NCBI RefSeq assembly: GCF_000213575.1
Contig: NZ_GL892010.1
Location: 84,624-148,623 of the forward strand
Direction of reading: 5' to 3'
Length of the DNA: 64,000 bases
Source of the DNA: Dysgonomonas mossii DSM 22836
Lineage (GTDB): Bacteria; Bacteroidota; Bacteroidia; Bacteroidales; Dysgonomonadaceae
In this document: one piece after another, positions 27,201 to 34,285 of the stretch
How the letters are laid out: every line of letters begins with the position of its first letter
Numbering within the stretch: the first letter of the stretch is position 1
The notes under the pieces: generated by a model
What the model saw: the letters and a program-made list of their open reading frames with translations, nothing else
Database searches by the model: none
What the model was told of the DNA's origin: nothing
Translations under genes and position numbers: made by a program

Positions 27201-27591
27201 TGTCACCTATTTCATTTCGTTTCTCTTGTTTGTATTGAAATGCATTATGCCATGACGAGGCTATCTTAGAATAAGATGGATGTTTGCCTATAAGAAGTTT
27301 CTTCTTACAATTTTGAATAATTTCTAAAGATAGTTTTTGATTCTCATCTAATTGAAGATAAAATACAGCATCAAAACCTTCTTTTGGATATTTATCTTTA
27401 TTCTTTGAAAGAAAATAGATAAATCCATTCATCGTACGAAAATCATAGCCTAGAAAGTCTTCGCCTATATACTTTTTAAGGATACCTTTTTCTTTACCGA
27501 TATAGTAGCTCTTTTTGTTTTTTCCGACTGGAATAGAAATCTTGACGGAAAAATCAATATATACGTGTTCGTCTGGAAATAAACTATACAT
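24298..27591 (-). CDS. Large SF2 (DEAD/DEAH) helicase with possible C-terminal nuclease
   Basis: 1097 residues. After an N-terminal unknown domain (1-130) the helicase core shows Walker A PTGTGKT (163-169), DEAH (278-281), TATP (306-309) and motif VI QFIGRFTR. A long middle region (about 520-930) has no recognised family. Near the C-terminus, Asp953 (SDIIAIK) and a hydrophobic strand ending FELYHCK (969-975) resemble the D...E/Q..K core of PD-(D/E)xK nucleases, followed by LYEVCGQAQRS. Such helicase-nuclease fusions occur in restriction-like and other phage-defence systems. No methylase gene is adjacent. It is the first gene after a good promoter and sits in an island remnant with a broken integrase, supporting a defence role; the named system is unknown to me. 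Confidence 0.78.
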   Translation of the reverse strand: MYSLFPDEHVYIDFSVKISIPVGKNKKSYYIGKEKGILKKYIGEDFLGYDFRTMNGFIYFLSKNKDKYPKEGFDAVFYLQLDENQKLSLEIIQNCKKKLLIGKHPSYSKIASSWHNAFQYKQEKRNEIGDIVQYGLRPPQIGALHSILAHWSISSKPALVIMPTGTGKTETMICLSIANQNERTLVIVPTDSLRTQISNKYIGLGILKIEPFEVVNDSALYPKVSVLKTTIDTIEDAKKILDANVIISTPQILTNLLKNGKSDIFKLIVQQCNNLIVDEAHHIAAKTWKEIKLNFEAEGKPVLLFTATPFRNDGGRIEGETIYNYPLSLAQRDKYYEKIIFSPIVDFNPATADEKIAEKAIETLKRDLEAGYDHILMARVDERSKAEEVYEQIYKKYSEYSPVFIHSGISKTLQREILEGIKEKRHRIIVCVDMLGEGFDLPQLKICAMHEMHKNITTSFQFIGRFTRTTGSNLGPATIIANIVDNSFKGVLSELYRKDSDWDKIISQSNEDIIGNIVKEENFFKNFSDVPIPYKIPIRNIMPAMSTVVFKLYDSNVLWHPEKYIEYFKNKKYETIAVEHNKKNLQIIIARSTEKVPWGKIDDLINTEYDLYIAYLNPEQKLLYINSSNNGSTHDKLAEALVGKNISLYNEGDIYRVLHNVFQLELFNLGLKSHLDGPISFTMYAGNGIVKGLSEIDKGMHSSNLFGTGYEDGEKITIGCSNKGRVWTKLVKSIPDYCEWCDKTGVKLLDETIDTKNIFDFIQKPERISKFPEAKIPISIKWHEKFYYDPQSAVCGSSLLIDHSIQLMDYTSNTVEFDIIIGTGASSYRLELDEDKNGRGYRYTLIKGNPIIVNQRKESKNITDLFFEYPPTVWFQDNSKMYNDLFFLFNYKSSIFDTDKIIPYNWDGIDITKESQKKIKREDSIQHRILEGLKDEPEYNIIFDDDDANEASDIIAIKGYESEHNKLIFELYHCKFSSKDEAGGRLKDLYEVCGQAQRSYHWRHNAIELLNHMNRRNSNRLAQGNPSRYEKGGDDELLIIQNMLLSNYCDIEFHIYVVQPGIEKTKLANSSELLSLLGATDLLLKRTGNGFYIITNE

Positions 27592-27626
27592 AATTAGATT
27601 TTAGATTGTTACACCATAAAAATAAT

Positions 27627-27657
27627 CAAAACTATTATAAATATAGAGATTTACAAA
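27627..27657 (-). promoter_or_regulatory. Promoter of the island helicase gene
   Basis: On the minus strand, TTTG (27657-27654), exactly 19 nt, then TAGTTTTG (27634-27627). This fits the Bacteroidetes -33/-7 consensus TTTG-N19-TAnnTTTG precisely and lies 35 bp before the ATG at 27591. Confidence 0.75.
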
Positions 27658-28161
27658 CGAAATTATCAACATGTTAATAGAGTTTCTGTAGACTTTTTTA
27701 AATTAGAAACGAATGAGATTTGACCATCTTAGAAGGAAAGTTTTTTAGTAAAAACTATCAAAATAGTAGGAAATTATGAAGGATATAGTTTACTGAATTG
27801 ATTAATCTCAGAACACAACAATTTAAGAACCGAGGGAAGAACTTAAAGTGATCTGAGCAAGACCGTCATTTTTTTGCCTAAATAGCTTATTATCGGTGTT
27901 TATTATTCTTTCAATATAACGCAGGTAGCGATTAGGCAGCATATGAAAAAGACTCAGCCATATGTGTGGCAACATAATGTTATTCAAAAAATTATATGTA
28001 AATATGACTATTCACTGTTGAAAAAGCAAGAACTTAATAATGAAATACTTGCTAAAGCCGATACTGCAAGCTTTTACTCTAATTTTAGATATCTATCCGA
28101 AGTACTTTTCCTCTAGAAGAAAGAAACGCTTGGCGTGGATAATCTTGTTGAAGCTGGGATC

Positions 28162-28368
28162 TTATCGATTTATTTCTTTGCTATCTTTTAGGGAATGCTT
28201 TCCATAACGGTATTGATACAACGCCACTTGTAGCTTTTTCTTATCCGACTTAATAGGAGATATGACCGCAAAGTACATCTTTTTTGCATCCTGATCTATC
28301 TCTTCATTTTTGTCTCGGGTCTTTTGATCTTCCCAACTTCCCAGAGTTTGCATACAAACATGCTTCAT
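28162..28368 (-). CDS. Doubtful small protein (68 aa)
   Basis: A clean ATG-to-stop frame giving MKHVCMQTLGSWEDQK, then a charged middle (TRDKNEEIDQDAKK) and a basic C-terminus (YRYGKHSLKDSKEINR). The composition is compatible with a real soluble protein, but I recognise no family and see no promoter box. It may be a fragment of a longer lost gene. Confidence 0.3.
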   Translation of the reverse strand: MKHVCMQTLGSWEDQKTRDKNEEIDQDAKKMYFAVISPIKSDKKKLQVALYQYRYGKHSLKDSKEINR

Positions 28369-28520
28369 TTATAAAAAAACAGTATTTTTGATTGCATACC
28401 TGACCCGAATTAAACTCTTTATTCATTTTATAAAACGATATGGAATTAATTTCAATACCTATTTAATTTCATTTCCTTAATACAAGAGGAAAAGCTATTA
28501 CAGGGATAGTGAAATTCTCT

Positions 28521-28528
28521 TATATTTG
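28521..28528 (+). promoter_or_regulatory. -7 box (TATATTTG) before the membrane AraC gene
   Basis: TATATTTG matches TAnnTTTG and lies 17 bp before the ATG at 28546. No TTTG is present at the usual -33 spacing, so activation by another factor may be needed. Confidence 0.5.
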
Positions 28529-28545
28529 CATAAAAAAACGAAGCT

Positions 28546-29907
28546 ATGTCTCATTGTTTTTTGCAGGTAAACGGTAAATTAAAATATTCTTCGAAATATA
28601 AGCGGATTATTAGTTATATCTTAATTTTAGTCCTTGTCGTTATTGGGCATTACTTTCTAATGCAAATTTCATTGGAATCTTTTCGATATACCCGTCGGTC
28701 AATAATGTCGATGTTATGTATCCTATGCTTAGGTGGGGTGATGATGCTCATGATAAGAACAAACGGGGGGCGAGCTCGGATACTGTTTGCCTTTTTGATG
28801 TTCATGGTTGGTTTGACCAATTTACTTTCTCTTATCAATGGCCTAATCACCGGATATGTAGGGGTAGTCGAATATAAATTTATGTCGATTCCCATGCTTA
28901 TTTACGGAGCCATTTATGCTTATATATTCCTCTTGTATCCTATAGAATCCTTTCGCCCAGGATGGCTTACGTTGAGGCGAGCGCTATTACTGTTTCTTCC
29001 TATCATTGTTGTCGTAGGAGTGTATCTGTTTGTGTCAAGAATACAGAATGTGCCGATGCCAGTACCAGCGATTAACAATTGGATATTCTTGATTCATAAT
29101 TTTTGGAACTTTAATGTGTGGTTCGGATTACTTATACTTGCTTATCCAATTTTAGGATTAACGATTATGCTTCGATATCAGAATAAATATAAAGAATGGT
29201 GCGAAAATAACTACGCATCAATAGAAGACATGGATGTAAAATGGTTAAGTGATTATATTTTTAGCAATTTTGTCATTACACTTTCATGCGGGATCATTGT
29301 ATTTAGCAATGATGTTCGTAGTATTTTGATGCATAATATTATTTTTCTATTCTTTTTCTTGTATGGTTTTTATCGTGTTCTATTACGCAAAAGCCCTTAT
29401 CCCGAAGGTTATTTCAAAGAGAGCTTAGATGAGGCTAAACTTGGGGCCAGAGAGGCAATGGAGCTTGATGAGGAATGCAAGTGTAAGGATATCCAGATCG
29501 ATATATCAGAGAATGACTTAAGTACAAAACTTTTATTTGTCAATAAACTACCAGAGTATATGTGTAAATTGGAATTATGGATGCAGACTGAAAAGCCGTA
29601 TTTGCGCAAAGACTTTAAATTGACGGATGCAATGGCAATACTACCACTGAATCGTAGCTATCTCTCACGTTTATTTAATGAAGGATACGGCGAGAGCTTT
29701 TATCAATTTGTAATGCGTTATCGTATTGCGGAGAGTAAAAATTTGTTGTTGTCCCGTCCCGATTTGAACATCACTTCTATTGCAGATCTGTCAGGATTTA
29801 GTTCTCTTTCTGTATTTGGTAGAGCTTTTACTCGGGAAACAAATTGTAGTCCTATGCAATGGCGCAACAAAGAAATGGCGGAAAAATATAATGAGCCTTC
29901 ATTCTAA
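28546..29907 (+). CDS. Membrane-embedded AraC-family regulator
   Basis: 453 residues. Seven or so hydrophobic helices occupy about 20-280 (for example ISYILILVLVVIGHYFL, ILFAFLMFMVGLTNLLSL, LLLFLPIIVVVGVYLFV), followed by a cytoplasmic linker and a C-terminal AraC domain (about 345-440: FKLTDAMAILPLNRSYLSRLFNEGYGESFYQFVMRYRIAESKNLL, then ITSIADLSGFSSLSVFGRAFTRETNCSP). This seven-helix-plus-AraC form, frequent in Bacteroidetes, should sense a signal in or across the inner membrane and bind DNA while anchored. The target is unknown; the bactofilin operon starts 460 bp downstream in the same direction and is a possible one. Confidence 0.88.
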   Translation: MSHCFLQVNGKLKYSSKYKRIISYILILVLVVIGHYFLMQISLESFRYTRRSIMSMLCILCLGGVMMLMIRTNGGRARILFAFLMFMVGLTNLLSLINGLITGYVGVVEYKFMSIPMLIYGAIYAYIFLLYPIESFRPGWLTLRRALLLFLPIIVVVGVYLFVSRIQNVPMPVPAINNWIFLIHNFWNFNVWFGLLILAYPILGLTIMLRYQNKYKEWCENNYASIEDMDVKWLSDYIFSNFVITLSCGIIVFSNDVRSILMHNIIFLFFFLYGFYRVLLRKSPYPEGYFKESLDEAKLGAREAMELDEECKCKDIQIDISENDLSTKLLFVNKLPEYMCKLELWMQTEKPYLRKDFKLTDAMAILPLNRSYLSRLFNEGYGESFYQFVMRYRIAESKNLLLSRPDLNITSIADLSGFSSLSVFGRAFTRETNCSPMQWRNKEMAEKYNEPSF

Positions 29908-30368
29908 TTATAAATTTACTCTATACCACATTAAATAGATTGCTGTCATATCTCAACTCTAATTTAAACAGATAGTTTTCAATTGCCTATTTATCTTTAC
30001 AGAATCAATATATTTTCACAATTATCACACAATGAAGCTGTCCTACTTACAACAGCTAAAGGCAATTTCTGAGGTTTTCATAACAAAGCATCATTTTCCA
30101 TATTATATAAACATCTTTACTGATCTGTCTTCAAATGGTAATTGAGAGTATCTAAATACAGGTTGAGAATACTATAAAAACGAAAGCAGTAATCTTTTTA
30201 CCAAGAGCAAATACTTTTTTATGCATAGCAAATAGTCTATTTGCAGGACAGATTGAGTATCTATACTTTTATCAAACGAAGATTAGAGCTACAAAGAAAC
30301 TGTCTTCTTAATTGTAGCGTCTGAATGAAACATTGCATTTATATATGATTTTGTTGAAACAATTAACC
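29908..30368 (+). other. Upstream region of the bactofilin operon
   Basis: About 460 bp, A/T rich and without a gene. TATCTTTA at 29990-29997 is one base off the -7 box; no better candidate is seen closer to the operon. It probably holds the control region for the three cytoskeletal genes. Confidence 0.4.
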
Positions 30369-30746
30369 ATGAGTTCAAACGAAAATTACGGAGAAAATAT
30401 ACCAGATCAGGCTCTAATGATATCAGTTATTAGCGAGCATTCTGTTATTCATGGATCTATTGATAACGCAAAGGCTATTCGTATAGAAGGAATGATAATA
30501 GGAGATATACGGCAAGCGGATACTGTTCTCGTAGGAGAGACAGGGAGAATACAGGGAAATGTTACTACAAAAAAACTTATTGTTTTTGGTCATATTGAGG
30601 GTGATATTCTAGCATCTGAATCTGTGTCTATAAGATCTTCAGGCCAGATAACAGGCAAACTTATGACCCATAGCTTGAATCTGGATCATGGCGCTATATA
30701 TGATGGCGAAATAATAATGGGTCCATCCTCTCCTGAAAATATATAA
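30369..30746 (+). CDS. Bactofilin (first copy)
   Basis: 125 residues from the ATG giving MSSNENYGENIPD; an in-frame start 36 bp upstream (MHLYMILLKQLT) is unlikely because it adds an untypical leader. The core (about 20-115) consists of short beta repeats, VISEHSVIHGSIDNAKAIRIEGMIIGDIRQADTVLVGETGRIQGNVTTKKLIVFGHIEGDI in part, which is the right-handed beta-helix of the bactofilin family. Bactofilins polymerise without nucleotide into filaments that attach to membranes and scaffold cell-wall or appendage proteins. It is the first gene of a compact operon with an actin-like ATPase and a second bactofilin. No transmembrane segment is present, so it is cytoplasmic. Confidence 0.92.
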   Translation: MSSNENYGENIPDQALMISVISEHSVIHGSIDNAKAIRIEGMIIGDIRQADTVLVGETGRIQGNVTTKKLIVFGHIEGDILASESVSIRSSGQITGKLMTHSLNLDHGAIYDGEIIMGPSSPENI

Positions 30747-30805
30747 TAGTATATAATTCTAGTATTGTAAATTTTTAATTGTTAAACACTTTTATAAAAA
30801 AAACT

Positions 30806-31822
30806 ATGTACGAAATCCAATCCTTTCCGAGTTTAGTTGAAATCAATAACACTGTCTTATCCCAAACCTCCAAAGATCTACTCCATGGTTTGAAGGTTCT
30901 GCATAATGACAAATGGTATATTTGCGGAGATTTAGCCTTGAGTGAAGGGCAGCTACCTCATAAACTGATAAATTCTTCCCCTGATGATACTGATTTTCAA
31001 CTTCTTGCGAAAGCGTCAATCTTATTAGTTCAAGATCGAGTAGAACAGCCGATAATAATTACGACTGGCTTTCCTTATTCAACTTACTATATCTATAAAG
31101 ATAAAGCGATTGAATTCTTTAAAAGAACCCATTTACTAGATTATGATGCATCTACTCATAATGCGGGGAATAAGAAAAAAGTTGTACTGGATGTACAGAA
31201 GGTCGAAGTTATTCCAGAGATTGTAGGATGTACAATCGCAATACGTAAAGGAGAGCCTAAAGCTTCAGGTAGTTTCTTTGTTTTTAGTTGTGGTTTTGGA
31301 ACATTCGAGTCTATTTTAAGTACAGATTCGGGGATCATAGAACAGACGATGGTAAGTACACATGGAATTCGTTATGCTGTAAATCTGATGATAAACGAAT
31401 TAAGGAGTAAGTATTATCTGGAACTGAGAAATGTACACCAGCTTGACGATGCCTTCCAACGTGGATACATTTTTCTAAATCGTCAGAATATAGATTTAAG
31501 AGAAATTCGTAAAAATGTGATTCAGACGTACTATCAAGAAGTCGTCTCTCCTAATCTCCGTAATATTATTAATGATTCCAATCTTGTGAAAACGAATCGT
31601 ATCTACTTATGTGGCGGTGCTATGTATTATCAAGAGTTAGTCGACTGTTTTATCGCAGAGTTTGGGCATTTTACTGAAATAACTGTATTGGATAATCCAG
31701 AAACATTGGCAAGTAAAGGGTATGCTCTTAATTCATTACGAGCAAGTGGCAAACCCAAATCAGCAATTGGTATTGATATAGGGAATGCAACTACAATCGT
31801 GACGAATTTTGTAGGTGAATAG
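30806..31822 (+). CDS. Actin-like ATPase (ParM/Alp type), apparently circularly permuted
   Basis: 338 residues from ATG (MYEIQSFPSLVEIN); an upstream TTG would add nine residues. The opening FPSLVEI...YICGDLAL and TTGFPY match ParM/archaeal-actin domains from just after their first hairpin. Phosphate-2 appears as SCGFGTFES (161-169) and the adenosine motif as YLCGGAMYY (267-275). The phosphate-1 motif, normally at the N-terminus, is the last element: AIGIDIGNATTIVTNF with Asp324, fourteen residues before the end. Joining the C- to the N-terminus restores the usual order, so the fold seems permuted. It is expected to bind ATP and polymerise. The genes on either side are bactofilins (59 and 21 bp away). 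It is not obviously plasmid-related. Confidence 0.8.
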   Translation: MYEIQSFPSLVEINNTVLSQTSKDLLHGLKVLHNDKWYICGDLALSEGQLPHKLINSSPDDTDFQLLAKASILLVQDRVEQPIIITTGFPYSTYYIYKDKAIEFFKRTHLLDYDASTHNAGNKKKVVLDVQKVEVIPEIVGCTIAIRKGEPKASGSFFVFSCGFGTFESILSTDSGIIEQTMVSTHGIRYAVNLMINELRSKYYLELRNVHQLDDAFQRGYIFLNRQNIDLREIRKNVIQTYYQEVVSPNLRNIINDSNLVKTNRIYLCGGAMYYQELVDCFIAEFGHFTEITVLDNPETLASKGYALNSLRASGKPKSAIGIDIGNATTIVTNFVGE

Positions 31823-31843
31823 TATAAATACAGAGCATAAAAA

Positions 31844-32416
31844 ATGTTTCTAATCAAACGAAAGAAAGTCAAAATAATTAAAGAAGATGTTGCAGAAGTA
31901 GTTGTATTATATAAGGATATAATTGTTTTGGGTGCATTTCGTTTTACAGGAATGCAAACGGGGGACTTCTTTGTAAAGGGTACAGCAACGATAGATCTTT
32001 CTGCGAGCGTGGAAGGAGACGTAACTGCTATGGACTGTTGCATCAATGGTGTAGTTGAAGGAAATGTGCGTTGCGCAAATAATTTATGGCTAGGAAGCTC
32101 GGCCATTATCAAAGGTTCAATCATGGCCCAAAAAGCTGTTATGGAAACTGGATGCAAAGTTAATGGAGCTGTGTTATTAGCACCGAAAGTAGAAGTTTCA
32201 ACATTAGTTGCTAAAATAATAGAAGCTGAAAAGATTATATTAAAGAGGGATATATCCGAAATTCAGGAGATTTTTAGTTCAGAAGCAGACATCCCGTTAA
32301 AAAGTGCTTTTATTCCCAGCATTAATACTTTGACGAAAGAACAGGAAATTATAGATGTAAAAAAGCCTGAATCATCTCCTGTGCAATTCGTAGATAAGAA
32401 TGATGATTGGTGGTGA
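31844..32416 (+). CDS. Bactofilin (second copy) with C-terminal extension
   Basis: 190 residues. A basic N-terminus (MFLIKRKKVKIIKED) precedes the beta-helical bactofilin core (about 25-125: ATIDLSASVEGDVTAMDCCINGVVEGNVRCANNLWLGSSAIIKGSIMAQKAVMETGCKVNGAV in part), which has more Cys than usual. A C-terminal tail of about 60 residues (130-190), acidic and ending in DDWW, is not part of the core and could bind a partner such as the actin-like ATPase. It starts 21 bp after that gene, so the three are co-transcribed. The two bactofilins differ enough to make distinct or mixed filaments. Confidence 0.85.
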   Translation: MFLIKRKKVKIIKEDVAEVVVLYKDIIVLGAFRFTGMQTGDFFVKGTATIDLSASVEGDVTAMDCCINGVVEGNVRCANNLWLGSSAIIKGSIMAQKAVMETGCKVNGAVLLAPKVEVSTLVAKIIEAEKIILKRDISEIQEIFSSEADIPLKSAFIPSINTLTKEQEIIDVKKPESSPVQFVDKNDDWW

Positions 32417-32521
32417 AATAGGTTACAGAAAAGGTATTAGAGAAAAACTTTGTTTTGGAGAGGGGGGACATCCCTCCTACTTGGGACTATCCCTAATTTT
32501 GTGTAAGGGTCAACTACAAGG

Positions 32522-32872
32522 TTGAAGCTTTATCATATAAATTCTTTCAAATCTCCCCCCCAAAAAAAAGCGGAGGAGTTTGAAGGAATTTTTCTTTTAT
32601 CGGTTCATTCTTTCTCCAAAGATAACCAAAAACTGATTAAAAATAATCCTCCAGTACCAAACAGGCTGAGTCCATTTTTTTTCTCAATCTCACTGATAGC
32701 CAGGTGTTTCCATATAACTCACGGATTCTGGAGTATGTTCCAATCAATCGGGGTAACCAACAACAAATGGATTCCCCGCCTAAAAACAATTGCCGTAATT
32801 TATTCCCATCTGATTATGGTCGGTTATATACTTATTCCGGTTTATTTTTTCCTGGGATTCGGAGATGTATGA
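32522..32872 (+). pseudogene. Remnant of succinate dehydrogenase/fumarate reductase cytochrome b (SdhC)
   Basis: The frame opens only with TTG and its first 50 codons look random, but from about 32680 on it gives FHITHGFWSMFQSIGVTNNKWIPRLKTI and then a hydrophobic helix ending PVYFFLGFG. This is the C-terminal part of the Bacteroidetes cytochrome b558-type SdhC, with the haem-region His (FH..HG.WS.FQ.G pattern) and last membrane helix. The N-terminal helices are missing and no flavoprotein or iron-sulfur genes follow, so it is a decayed fragment. A 7-bp G-rich hairpin (32461-32478) lies just upstream. Confidence 0.65.
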
Positions 32873-32905
32873 TCTAGCTTTTTTTACTTACAAAAATAAA
32901 TCAAA

Positions 32906-33145
32906 GTGAATATATTAATTGTTGCTGTCTCAGCATTGAGTATCAATATAATCCTTGGAAAGTATAGGACACGATTCAAAAAAATGACAATCATGTGGTG
33001 GGTTATGATACACGCCTCCATACCATTAATTATACCTTTGCGAATTTGGTTAGATACACCTAAAATAGCAATTCCGCTTTTTATAGGATTGGCTATAACC
33101 GGACAGCTTATCGGGAGTAGGCTCCTACTTATTAAAAAAAAATAA
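32906..33145 (+). CDS. Small integral membrane protein
   Basis: 79 residues with a GTG start. Three hydrophobic segments (about 2-17, 31-47, 52-70) alternate with basic loops (GKYRTRFKKM, RLLLIKKK), a positive-inside pattern predicting a real membrane protein. The MTIMWWVMIHASIPLIIPLRIWL stretch has unusual aromatic and Pro content. I do not recognise a named family. It lies 33 bp after the SdhC remnant and may be a survivor of the same ancestral locus. Confidence 0.55.
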   Translation: MNILIVAVSALSINIILGKYRTRFKKMTIMWWVMIHASIPLIIPLRIWLDTPKIAIPLFIGLAITGQLIGSRLLLIKKK

Positions 33146-33387
33146 TATAAAGGCGGAAATATAAATATTTGAATTTTTAAGTCTGCAGAACTATTTATGG
33201 TCCATCCAAATATAGCTCTGTTAGTTATAATTTTAAAATACGACATTAAATTTTGTCTTTTACTTATTATTGATTTTGCAGTTAATTACCGATTTTTGAT
33301 TTAGATGTTTCTATTCTTTGCTGGGTATATTTTGTATATGCAAAGGTTCTTTACATAATTGATGTAAATTATTATGAGAAGAAAATA

Positions 33388-33395
33388 TATCTTTG
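33388..33395 (+). promoter_or_regulatory. -7 box (TATCTTTG) before an AraC gene
   Basis: TATCTTTG matches TAnnTTTG, 23 bp before the ATG at 33419. No -33 TTTG is found at 19 nt, as expected for a regulated promoter. Confidence 0.5.
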
Positions 33396-33418
33396 ATGAT
33401 TAATTCAAATTTCTAATA

Positions 33419-34285
33419 ATGAAAATTCAGAATATACGCTCTGTGGTATTACCTAAAGAGTTTTCTTTTTATTCCAACCTGAAGAAAGAGCAAATAGAGA
33501 AATATAAATACCCCGCCAGATTAAACGCCGGATTATTTATGATTATCCTTAAAGGTAGATGTGAGATGTCTATTAATTTAGAGAATTACACAATTACTGA
33601 AGAATCGATAGTCACTGTTTTTCCGAATAGTATCATTCAGATGAATAACTATAGTGATGAGTTCGATGCATACTATTTGGTCATGATACCGGGATATATG
33701 AATAATATAGGCCTGATCCAATCGATTATGCCTCATTTATCTACTATTATGGATAATCCCGTATTAAATATCGAATCGAAAATAGACCGGGATTTATTCT
33801 TGGATTATTGTAAAATATTTCAGAGGATATACGAAAGACAGCGGTCTAGTCCTGCAACAGAAGTCATTCAAGGGCTAATGTCAACTCTCATTTACGGACT
33901 ATTACGGATATGGGAAATCAAACTGAAAAAAACAGTAAAACCCGGGGATGACAAAGGAATACGAAACCGAAAGGAAACAATATGCCATCAATTTATACAA
34001 TGTCTATTGAAGAACTACAGAGAAGAAAGAGTAATCTCCTTCTATGCCGATAAACTATGTATATCAGCCAAATATCTCAGTGTTGTAATAAAAGATATCA
34101 GAGGTAAGTCTGCTCTGAATCTGATAAATGAAGCAGTAATCTTGGATGCCAAAGCACAACTGAAGAATTCTGATTTAACTATATTGCAAATCTCAGATAC
34201 ACTTAATTTCACCAATCCGTCTTTCTTTGCCAAATATTTCAAAAAACATACAGGCATGACACCTAAGGAATACCGTATCAGTTAA
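33419..34285 (+). CDS. AraC-family regulator next to the MFS efflux operon
   Basis: 288 residues. The N-terminal half is a cupin-like sensor (about 15-150: LNAGLFMIILKGRCEMSINLENYTITEESIVTVFPNSIIQM); the C-terminal AraC domain (about 190-288) has YADKLCISAKYLSVVIKDIRGKSALNLINE and ILQISDTLNFTNPSFFAKYFKKHTGMTPKEYR. It is related to the AraC proteins at 40035-40934 and 42127-43044 (same HTH spacing, shared FYA..L.....YLS..IK and NPSFF.KYFKK.TG motifs). It is convergent with the MFS gene, overlapping it by 8 bp at the 3' ends. It likely responds to a lipid or toxic compound handled by the pumps. Confidence 0.87.
   Translation: MKIQNIRSVVLPKEFSFYSNLKKEQIEKYKYPARLNAGLFMIILKGRCEMSINLENYTITEESIVTVFPNSIIQMNNYSDEFDAYYLVMIPGYMNNIGLIQSIMPHLSTIMDNPVLNIESKIDRDLFLDYCKIFQRIYERQRSSPATEVIQGLMSTLIYGLLRIWEIKLKKTVKPGDDKGIRNRKETICHQFIQCLLKNYREERVISFYADKLCISAKYLSVVIKDIRGKSALNLINEAVILDAKAQLKNSDLTILQISDTLNFTNPSFFAKYFKKHTGMTPKEYRIS

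Larger units (their letters stand above)
27592..28545. other. Mostly non-coding gap with one tiny reading frame
   Basis: About 950 bp. A plus-strand frame of 57 codons at 27943-28116 (MKKTQPYVWQHNVIQK...) starts with a sensible ATG but matches nothing I know; it could be a gene fragment. A 68-codon minus-strand frame is listed separately. The left end holds the helicase promoter and the right end that of the AraC gene. Confidence 0.4.

Noticed and set aside
30806-31822. Plasmid partition ParM gene
   Set aside because: No ParR-like gene or parC repeats adjoin it; the neighbours are bactofilins and the motif order is permuted.
32884-33246. Minus-strand 120-codon frame opposite the small membrane protein
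   Set aside because: Its hydrophobic look is the mirror of the plus-strand membrane protein, whose positive-inside pattern is more convincing.
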